This document shows, in pieces, positions 22,294 through 28,708 of a stretch of 28,708 nucleotides of DNA. Both the position numbers and the translations under genes were made by a program. The DNA is from Clostridia bacterium (GTDB lineage Bacteria > Bacillota_A > Clostridia > Christensenellales > CAG-138). Numbering within the stretch: the first letter of the stretch is position 1; the number at the start of each line of letters is the position of its first letter. A model generated the notes under the pieces. That model did not search any database, was not told where the DNA came from, and was given only the letters and a program-made list of their open reading frames with translations. The stretch spans positions 1 through 28,708 of the forward strand of contig JAFZJT010000208.1 in assembly GCA_017553815.1 (NCBI GenBank). Reading direction: 5' to 3'.

Positions 22294-23784
22294 TTGGATA
22301 AAGTATTCCCGACTCAGCATATTATGACCGTTTCGATCCTCTCGATAGCGGTATATCTTGTGCTCTTCCTTTGCTATTCTTCATTTAAAAAGAAGAACGC
22401 GCTGAGGCTTCCGACGGACGATAATTCCGATAGAAGCCGCTTCCTCATCGTATTTATGCTCCTTGCGGCCTTCGTCGTTCGCATCGCGCTCTCCTGCTAT
22501 CTTGAGGGGCATAAGACCGATATCGGCTGCTTCGCGATCTGGGGCAACAACCTCGCGAGCGGCGGCTTCAAGAGCTTCTATAATCCCACATCGGGAATGC
22601 CGGACTATCCTCCGGGATATATGTACATACTCGGTCTGATGTCCTCGATCGCGCATGCGTTCGGTCACGGCGTTTACGACAGCTTCGGCAACTACGACCT
22701 TGTTTACGTTGCCTTCATCAAGCTGCCCTCGATAATCGCAGATCTTGCCGCGGCATACCTTGTTTACAGGCTTGCGATGAAGCGTCTTCTCTTCTCACCC
22801 GCCTTCCTTCTCTCCGCGCTCGTTGCGTTCCATCCCGTGATGGCATATATCTCGGGCGGTTGGGGTCAGATCGATCAGATACTGACGATACTGATCGTGT
22901 TCGCGATACTCGCGCTCAATTCAAATAAGCCCATCCTCGGCGGCGTTATCTACGGCTTTGCGATACTTATGAAGCCTCAGGCCTTGATGGTTGGCCCGCT
23001 GATGGCGCTTGCCTATTTCTTCTACATTTTCGACCCCGATTTCTTCAAAAATTCCGAATACGACTGCAAGGACGATCTCAAAAAGCGCCTTATTAAAACA
23101 TGTATCGCGGTCGCGGCGGCGTTCGCGCTTATATTCATCTCCGCGATACCCTTTGCAACGCCCGAGCTGCCCCTTTTCAAGCTTATCTGGAACAAGTATC
23201 TCGGCACGGCCACTTCCTATAAGTACGCATCCGTAAACGCCTACAATATCTTCACTCTGTTCGGAAAGAACTGGGCGAGCCTTGAAAGAGAACCCATACT
23301 CGGCGTTCTTGGCACTATCGGAATGATAATTTCGGTAGTCGGCGGCGGCACGCTGTACTGGTTCGGAAGAAAGCGCAACAGGGGCGCTCTGTACATTGCG
23401 GCGGCGTTCACCTTCGTTTCGCTCTTTACGCTCGGCCACTATATGCATGAGCGCTATCTCTTCCCGATGCTGCTTCTGCTGTTCATGGCATATCTCTGCT
23501 ACCACGACAGAAGGCTCCTGTACGCCATGCTCGCATACACCGCAACGGCGATGGTGAACTGCGTTGCGGCCTTCTACTACAGCAAGTACCATGAGTTCCA
23601 GCTCTATTGGGACGACCGCATCGTGTTCTGGTGCTCGCTTGCGAACGTGATTCTGTTCATCGCCTTCACGGTGCTCTGCGTATTCATAATGATAAAGGGT
23701 AAAACCGCGGACGATGTGTTTGAAGGCGAGATCGAGCCCGAAGCCAATGCGGCAGACACGAAAAGCTCCGTCAAAGCCAAATAA
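22294..23784 (+). CDS. Multi-spanning mannosyltransferase-like membrane protein (GT87/Gpi18-like)
   Basis: 496 residues with about ten to twelve membrane spans. The first outer loop carries the acidic site of GT-C glycosyltransferases (GHKTDIGCFAIWGNNLASGG, Asp76) and the family motif DYPPGYMYILG (104-114). Such enzymes move a sugar from a polyprenyl-phosphate donor to an acceptor on the outer face of the membrane. The start is TTG, supported by GGAAAGGAA 9 nt upstream; the next in-frame ATG (22324) has no ribosome site. The C-terminal tail is cytoplasmic and acidic. It is first in a tight cluster with a PMT-family enzyme (24-nt gap or less) and GtrA, which points to extracytoplasmic glycan or protein glycosylation. 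Donor and acceptor are unknown. Confidence 0.82.
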   Translation: MDKVFPTQHIMTVSILSIAVYLVLFLCYSSFKKKNALRLPTDDNSDRSRFLIVFMLLAAFVVRIALSCYLEGHKTDIGCFAIWGNNLASGGFKSFYNPTSGMPDYPPGYMYILGLMSSIAHAFGHGVYDSFGNYDLVYVAFIKLPSIIADLAAAYLVYRLAMKRLLFSPAFLLSALVAFHPVMAYISGGWGQIDQILTILIVFAILALNSNKPILGGVIYGFAILMKPQALMVGPLMALAYFFYIFDPDFFKNSEYDCKDDLKKRLIKTCIAVAAAFALIFISAIPFATPELPLFKLIWNKYLGTATSYKYASVNAYNIFTLFGKNWASLEREPILGVLGTIGMIISVVGGGTLYWFGRKRNRGALYIAAAFTFVSLFTLGHYMHERYLFPMLLLLFMAYLCYHDRRLLYAMLAYTATAMVNCVAAFYYSKYHEFQLYWDDRIVFWCSLANVILFIAFTVLCVFIMIKGKTADDVFEGEIEPEANAADTKSSVKAK

Positions 23785-23808
23785 GAGCGGATTATGAGGA
23801 TGAACGAT

Positions 23809-26601
23809 ATGAAAAAAAGTTTTCTTAATAAACACATACGCCGCGTTCTGAGCGCGGTGATGATACTGATGCTGCTTGCGTCCACAGTTTTTTTGATGGG
23901 CTCGAGCGGCGGTGCCGAGGTCAAAAACGGCGATTTCGAGAGCGTCGGCTCAAACAGGATGCCTGAGGGCTGGAGCTATGCCTCCTATCTGAACGACACT
24001 TCGATCTCAACCTGCGTCACCGTCGCCGACTCGATGCGCGGCAACGTCGTTAAGCTGATGAACACCGAGGAAGACGACGCGCATCTGGTTCAGACCGTTG
24101 CCGTGAAGCCAAACACCATCTACCGCTTCTATTGCTTCATCAAGACCGAGGACGTCAGCGGCGGCGCTGGCGCGAATATCGGCCTTGAGGATATGACCTG
24201 CTACTCCAACTCCGTTTTTGGAAACTCGGATTGGACGCTCGTTGAGCTCGTCGGCAAAACCGGCGCGAAGCAGAACAAGCTCGCGATAGGCTGCCGCCTT
24301 GGCAACTATTCGGCAACGAGCAAGGGTTCGGCGTATTTCGACGGCTTCTGCGTTGAAACGCTCGATTCCTACGAGGGCACCGTTCAGAGCTTCGATAAAG
24401 CCTCGGGCGGAAGCAGCAACAACGACAATGGCGGAAGCGGAAACAACAGCCAGGATAACCCGAAATCGAGCTCGAATCTCGAGCAGTACACCGCAAGGAT
24501 GAAGATGGGCGTTATTACGGTTTGCGCATACGTTCTCGTGCCGCTCGCCGTGTGGTTCATACTGCACATGGAGCACGTTTCCGATAAGAAAAAGGGCGAC
24601 AAGGCGATCAAAACGCCAGCTCAGAAGGCGCGCTCGATCTTCAATACCGACCCGGAGTCCATTCCTCAAAAGACCGATACCAAGCTCCGCTACACCAAAC
24701 TTGACTGGATACTCGTTTGCGCGCTGACGGCGGTTTACGCGATTTTCGCGGTGACGAACCTCGGCTCAACGAATTTCCCCGATAATGAATGGCGTGGCAA
24801 GGCCGGCACGAGCGTTCGCTTCGTGTTCAACGGCGATGTCGAGGTCGCCTCGATGTGGCAGAATTGCGGCATCACGGGCGGCGGCGGTGAATCCGATTTC
24901 ACCCTCACGGGCGACGACGGCACCACTGTCGATTTGAACCAGAAGTACGGCATCATGTACCGCTGGAATAAAAACGAGTTCCCCTCGAGCGCCAAGCCGA
25001 TGAAGACCACCTCCATAACGCTGACCGTTACCAAGGGCGAGGGCGTTTTCAACGAGGTCGCGTTCTTCGACAGCGAGGGCAATCTCCTTCCCGTAAGAAC
25101 CGAAAACGAAGCCGATATGGCGCTTGTGGATGAGCAGGACACCGTGCCCGAATACCCGAACTATATGGTGGGTATGTATTTCGACGAGCTCTACCACGCG
25201 AGGACCGCCTACGAGCATAAGAACTATCTCAAGGTCTACGAGATAACCCATCCGCCGCTCGGCAAGATAATAATCTCCGTCGGCATAAGGATCTTCGGCA
25301 TGAACCCCTTTGGCTGGCGAATCATGGGCGCGCTGTTCGGCGTTGCGATGATACCGCTGATGTATGCTTTTGGAAAGCGCATGTTCGGCAGAAGCTGGCT
25401 TGCCTTCCTCGCGGCGGGACTCATGGCGTTCGACTTCATGCACTACGCTCAAACGAGGATTTCCACCATCGACGTTTACGGCGTGTTCTTCAATCTGTGC
25501 ATGACTTATTATATGTACAAATTCATCAAGATGGATCTTGGCGACAGCCTGAAGTCCACCTTGAAGCCCCTTGCGCTCTCGGGCCTGTTCTTCGGCATCG
25601 GATGCGCAAGCAAATGGATTTGCGTCTACACGGGCGCGGCGCTCGCGGTCATGTTCTTCGTTAAGATGATAACGCTTTGGATCAAGGCAAACAAGATCAA
25701 TGCGATGAACAAGAAGGACGCGAGCGAACCTGCGGTCAAAAATGCGAAGAATTACCCCGCAAGGTTCATCAAGACCTGCCTGTGGTGCGTGCTGTTCTTC
25801 GTTATCGTTCCCGTTTGCATCTACGTTGCCTCCTACTTCCCGTATTACAAGGCGGAGTGGGGCAAGAACGCCGAAAACTCCAAGATAGCGCAGATGCGCG
25901 CGGCGGGCGAGCTCGGAGCGGACGCGGTTCCCGAGGGCTCGGTGCTGACGCTCGGCGAGAAGGCGAAGGCCTATATCGACGGCGTGAAGAGCAACCAGGA
26001 ATACATGTATAACTACCACAGCGGGCTCGATTCCACCCACAGCTACCAGAGCTCCTGGTATGAATGGCCGCTGTCGAACCGTCCGATGTGGTTCTACGCG
26101 GGCTACAATCATCCCGACTCATCCCTGTACGGCACCATATCCTCCTTCGGCAACCCCGCCGTATGGTGGGTCTGCTTCGTGGGCACTATCTTCATGCTCC
26201 TAATGACGCTTCGCGGCAGGTTCAAGGTCAACACCGAGATATTCTTCCTGCTCATGTGCATGGCCTCGAGCATGCTCCCGTGGATGCTCGTTTCAAGGTG
26301 CGTATTCATCTACCACTACTTCGCCACCGTTCCGCTCATCATCCTTGCGAGCGTATATGTGCTCAAACACTACGAGGATAAGTTCTATTTCGTCCCGAAG
26401 GAGCAGGGACTTGAACTCAGCAAGGCGGCGAGGTTCGTGCCTTACTGTAAGTTCATTTGGCTGAGCATCGCCATAGTGCTGTTCTTCGTGTTCTATCCCG
26501 TGATAACGGGCATACCCGTTGCGAGAACCTACGTTCAGGCGCTTCAGTGGTTCCCCACATGGGGCTTCACGGGCGGCTGGCCGTCGATCTGGCCGAAATA
26601 A
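23809..26601 (+). CDS. PMT-family glycosyltransferase with N-terminal carbohydrate-binding-like domain
   Basis: 930 residues from the ATG 8 nt after GAGGA; ATGs at 23794 and 23800 are alternatives. A signal or anchor segment (12-30) leads to a CBM4/9-like beta-sandwich (38-186: NGDFE...GWSY...GSAYFDGFCVE) and a Ser/Asn/Gly linker. A membrane span (232-252), a cytoplasmic stretch and another span (299-316) follow. A second outer beta domain (about 320-435) is set directly before the catalytic loop MYFDELYHARTAYEHKNYLKVYEITHPPLGK region (456-486), with the Asp459-Glu460 pair and HPPLGK of protein O-mannosyltransferases. About nine further spans end the chain. The enzyme should use a polyprenyl-phosphate sugar outside the membrane. 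The extra domains probably hold the acceptor glycan or protein. Confidence 0.85.
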   Translation: MKKSFLNKHIRRVLSAVMILMLLASTVFLMGSSGGAEVKNGDFESVGSNRMPEGWSYASYLNDTSISTCVTVADSMRGNVVKLMNTEEDDAHLVQTVAVKPNTIYRFYCFIKTEDVSGGAGANIGLEDMTCYSNSVFGNSDWTLVELVGKTGAKQNKLAIGCRLGNYSATSKGSAYFDGFCVETLDSYEGTVQSFDKASGGSSNNDNGGSGNNSQDNPKSSSNLEQYTARMKMGVITVCAYVLVPLAVWFILHMEHVSDKKKGDKAIKTPAQKARSIFNTDPESIPQKTDTKLRYTKLDWILVCALTAVYAIFAVTNLGSTNFPDNEWRGKAGTSVRFVFNGDVEVASMWQNCGITGGGGESDFTLTGDDGTTVDLNQKYGIMYRWNKNEFPSSAKPMKTTSITLTVTKGEGVFNEVAFFDSEGNLLPVRTENEADMALVDEQDTVPEYPNYMVGMYFDELYHARTAYEHKNYLKVYEITHPPLGKIIISVGIRIFGMNPFGWRIMGALFGVAMIPLMYAFGKRMFGRSWLAFLAAGLMAFDFMHYAQTRISTIDVYGVFFNLCMTYYMYKFIKMDLGDSLKSTLKPLALSGLFFGIGCASKWICVYTGAALAVMFFVKMITLWIKANKINAMNKKDASEPAVKNAKNYPARFIKTCLWCVLFFVIVPVCIYVASYFPYYKAEWGKNAENSKIAQMRAAGELGADAVPEGSVLTLGEKAKAYIDGVKSNQEYMYNYHSGLDSTHSYQSSWYEWPLSNRPMWFYAGYNHPDSSLYGTISSFGNPAVWWVCFVGTIFMLLMTLRGRFKVNTEIFFLLMCMASSMLPWMLVSRCVFIYHYFATVPLIILASVYVLKHYEDKFYFVPKEQGLELSKAARFVPYCKFIWLSIAIVLFFVFYPVITGIPVARTYVQALQWFPTWGFTGGWPSIWPK

Positions 26602-26619
26602 GCTTCGGAGAGTATTTTC

Positions 26620-27108
26620 ATGGATAATACGGGCAAAAAGAACATATTGCAGTTCATAAAGTTCGGACTTGTCGGCATCAGCAACACGATCGTGGATATG
26701 ATTGTGAACATTGGTCTTACAAAGCTGCTCGGGCTCTTCGCGAGCGGAAGCTGGATAACCTATTTCGCAAAAACAGTCGGCTATGCCTGCGGCGTTTTGA
26801 ACAGCTATATTTTGAATAGTCGCTGGACCTTCAAAGAGGAGCGAAAGCAGGATAAGCGCGAGATAATCAGCTTTATCGCGGTGAATATCGCAGTGCTTTT
26901 GATCTCGCTGGGTCTGATATGGGTGTTCACCGAGGTTCTGAATCTCGACGACTGGTGGATGAGCCTTTCGCTTCCTGAATGGATGCATAGTTTTCTCGAC
27001 GGGCGGCTGTTCTGCTCGCTGTTTGCGACAGTTATCTGTATTTTCGTTAATTTCGTTCTCAACAAGCTCTTCGTTTTCAAGAGCGAGAATGAAAAAAACA
27101 AGGCATAA
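26620..27108 (+). CDS. GtrA-family membrane protein
   Basis: 162 residues and four predicted spans. It opens with the family pattern FIKFGLVGISNTIVDMIVNIGL (12-33) and has ending FVNFVLNKLFVFK (144-156), both typical of GtrA. GtrA-like proteins are thought to flip or present polyprenyl-phosphate sugars to membrane glycosyltransferases. It follows the PMT-family gene by 18 nt, with GGAG (26606-26609) as ribosome site, so it is probably cotranscribed and would feed the two transferases. The cytoplasmic GT2 enzyme that usually makes the lipid-linked sugar is not in the window. Confidence 0.88.
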   Translation: MDNTGKKNILQFIKFGLVGISNTIVDMIVNIGLTKLLGLFASGSWITYFAKTVGYACGVLNSYILNSRWTFKEERKQDKREIISFIAVNIAVLLISLGLIWVFTEVLNLDDWWMSLSLPEWMHSFLDGRLFCSLFATVICIFVNFVLNKLFVFKSENEKNKA

Positions 27109-27198
27109 TAAGCTTTTTTTGCGGGGGTGCGGCTTGCGTATCCCCGCGAATGCGTAAATCGCCCCTCACCGTTTGGGGGAGAGGAGAAAGGAGCCAAA

Positions 27199-28708
27199 AT
27201 GCTCGCAAGGATAATAAGCTATGCGCTTTCCGGGCTCGTCGGCTACCCCGTAACGGTGGAGACCGACCTGACCTTCGGCGGCGAGGCGTATGATACCGTC
27301 GGTCTCCCCGACAACGCTGTCAAGGAGTCCAAGGAGCGCGTCCGCTCGGCGATAATCAATTCGGGCTTCGCGTTTCCGCAAAAGCGGATAGTCGTGAACC
27401 TCGCGCCTGCGGATGTGCGCAAGGAGGGCTCGGTCTACGACCTGCCCATAGCCATTGGCATACTCGCGGCAGACGGCGAGCTTCCCAAGGAGTACGCAGA
27501 AAAATGGCTCATCCTCGGCGAGCTTGCGCTCGACGGCAGCGTGCGCGGCATAAGCGGCGTGCTCCCGATGGTCATAGACGCCTGCGAGCGCGGCTATACG
27601 CATATTATCCTTCCTAAGGTGAACGCCGAGGAAGCGGCGATAATCGAGGGCGCCTGTATAACCCCGGTTGAAAGTCTGGCGGAGGCCGTGCTCTTTCTGC
27701 GCGGGCTAAGGCAGATCGAGCCGCAGCCTTTCACGCGCTGGAGCAGCGAAAGGAGCGAGCACGAGGCGGATTTCGCGCTAATAAAGGGTCAGCAGGCGGC
27801 AAAGCGCGCCGCTGAGGTCGCCGTTTCGGGCAACCACAATATCCTTATGATTGGCACGCCCGGCTCGGGCAAGACCATGCTCGCTCGAAGTATCCCCTCG
27901 ATACTTCCGGCGCTTTCAAGCGAGGAGGCGCTCGAGATAACCAAGATCCATTCGGTCGCGGGGCTTCTAAGAAATTCGGGCGGTCTCGTCTCGACGCGCC
28001 CGTTCCGCTCGCCCCATCACAGCGCCTCGATACCCGCGCTCGTCGGCGGCGGAACGAAGGCGCTGCCGGGTGAAATAAGCCTTGCGCATTACGGTGTGCT
28101 GTTCCTCGACGAATTGCCGGAGTTTTCAAAATCAGCGCTCGAAGCGCTGCGCCAGCCCCTTGAGGACGGGTTCGTGACCGTCACAAGGGCGGCGGCAAAG
28201 GCGCAGTACCCCGCGGATTTCATGCTCGTTGCGGCGATGAATCCCTGCCCCTGCGGCAACTACGGCTCAAAGCAGACACGCTGCCGCTGCACGCAGTTTC
28301 AGATAGAACGCTACCGCAACCGCATCAGCGGTCCTCTGCTCGATAGGATAGATCTTCATATAGAGATGACCGAGGTCCCGTACATGGAGCTCGCGTCCAA
28401 GGAGGCGGGGGAGCCGTCAAGCGCGGTAAGAGCGCGCGTGGAGCAGGTTCGAGAGCTTCAGCGCGAGCGCTTCAGGGAAGACGGCATCCTTTACAACTCG
28501 CAGATGGGCTCGAAACAGATCAAAAAATACTGTAAGCTCGACGCGGACGCGGAGCGCCTTATGGAAATGAGCTTTTCAAGGCTCAATCTCTCCGCGAGGG
28601 CGTATACGCGGCTCATCAAGGTCGCGAGGACGATAGCGGATATGGCGGGCAAGGCGAATATCGGCGCGGAATGCATCGCGGAGGCGCTTCAGTACCGCTC
28701 GCTGGACG
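27199..28708 (+). CDS. comM: ComM/YifB-like AAA+ ATPase (Mg chelatase-related), 3' end cut by the window
   Basis: 503 codons are visible with no stop before the edge. Relatives are about 505-515 residues, so only a few are missing. ComM-type helicases drive branch migration of recombining DNA during transformation or repair. The N-terminal ChlI-like domain (MLARIISYALSGLVGYPVTV...VVNLAPADVRKEGSVYDLPIA, 1-165) precedes the AAA+ core with Walker A GTPGSGKT (219-226), Walker B VLFLDE (300-305) and the PCPCGNYG...RCRC cysteine cluster (349-364). The C-terminal domain ends in AEALQYRSLD. AAAGGAG is 5 nt before the ATG. No clear promoter is visible in the 90-nt gap, which contains only GC-rich inverted stretches. 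Confidence 0.95.
   Translation, partial: MLARIISYALSGLVGYPVTVETDLTFGGEAYDTVGLPDNAVKESKERVRSAIINSGFAFPQKRIVVNLAPADVRKEGSVYDLPIAIGILAADGELPKEYAEKWLILGELALDGSVRGISGVLPMVIDACERGYTHIILPKVNAEEAAIIEGACITPVESLAEAVLFLRGLRQIEPQPFTRWSSERSEHEADFALIKGQQAAKRAAEVAVSGNHNILMIGTPGSGKTMLARSIPSILPALSSEEALEITKIHSVAGLLRNSGGLVSTRPFRSPHHSASIPALVGGGTKALPGEISLAHYGVLFLDELPEFSKSALEALRQPLEDGFVTVTRAAAKAQYPADFMLVAAMNPCPCGNYGSKQTRCRCTQFQIERYRNRISGPLLDRIDLHIEMTEVPYMELASKEAGEPSSAVRARVEQVRELQRERFREDGILYNSQMGSKQIKKYCKLDADAERLMEMSFSRLNLSARAYTRLIKVARTIADMAGKANIGAECIAEALQYRSLD

Noticed and set aside
24766..26112. Long minus-strand open frame opposite the PMT-family gene
   Set aside because: Composition and lack of any recognisable motif mark it as an antisense shadow of a clear membrane enzyme.
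27121..27148. GCGGGG/CCCCGC hairpin as terminator of the GtrA gene
   Set aside because: The T-run lies before the stem on the plus strand and not after it, so it does not fit an intrinsic terminator on either strand.

Overview
The window looks like chromosomal DNA of an uncultured Bacillota bacterium, class Clostridia, of the gut type. The evidence is a moderately high GC content, strong GGAGG/AAGGAG ribosome sites, sigma-A promoters often with an extended TGG-TAWAAT minus-10, an Ami/Opp-type peptide importer, lipoprotein signals and secreted dockerin proteins. This placement is inferred; no rRNA or tRNA was seen.

Layout. 1-4400: larC (nickel-pincer cofactor synthesis), a DegV-family lipid-binding protein and pckA (ATP-type PEP carboxykinase). 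Each has its own promoter and/or terminator, and pckA is followed by a large nested palindrome and a truncated dispersed repeat. 4416-7159: a minus-strand NlpC/P60-like lipoprotein and, divergent from it, a secreted Big2/dockerin protein. 7495-16977: an oligopeptide ABC importer cluster of binding lipoprotein, two permeases and two ATPases, followed by a membrane-anchored, apparently degenerate ApbE-like protein. 16989-20693: a strong terminator, a small MITE-like element, a large minus-strand secreted lipase with thrombospondin-type-3 calcium repeats behind a palindromic promoter, and a decayed dockerin exoprotein gene. 20829-21911: an APH-like phosphotransferase. 22294-27108: a membrane glycosylation cluster (GT87-like transferase, PMT-family transferase with extracytoplasmic lectin-like domains, GtrA). 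27199-end: comM/yifB-like AAA+ gene, running off the right edge.

The part most worth a second look is the peptide importer. Its substrate-binding lipoprotein appears circularly permuted: residues about 73-180 read like the C-terminal segment of AmiA/AliA-type proteins, and the protein stops at 731 just where that segment would normally follow. Its OppD-type ATPase is 693 residues, about twice the normal length, because a highly charged, probably coiled-coil insert of roughly 330 residues sits between Walker A and the Q-loop. The SBP-permease gap holds two strong hairpins, and the first permease gene has no visible Shine-Dalgarno sequence. The ApbE-like protein follows the last ATPase gene. 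Together these suggest a structurally divergent branch of the Ami/Opp family. The reading comes from sequence alone and needs structure prediction and homologue comparison.

Other notable points are a LarC with a 34-residue stretch made only of His, Asp and Glu, a 160-bp element with roughly 60-bp terminal inverted repeats, a 21-bp perfect palindrome over the lipase promoter, and the dockerin pseudogene.
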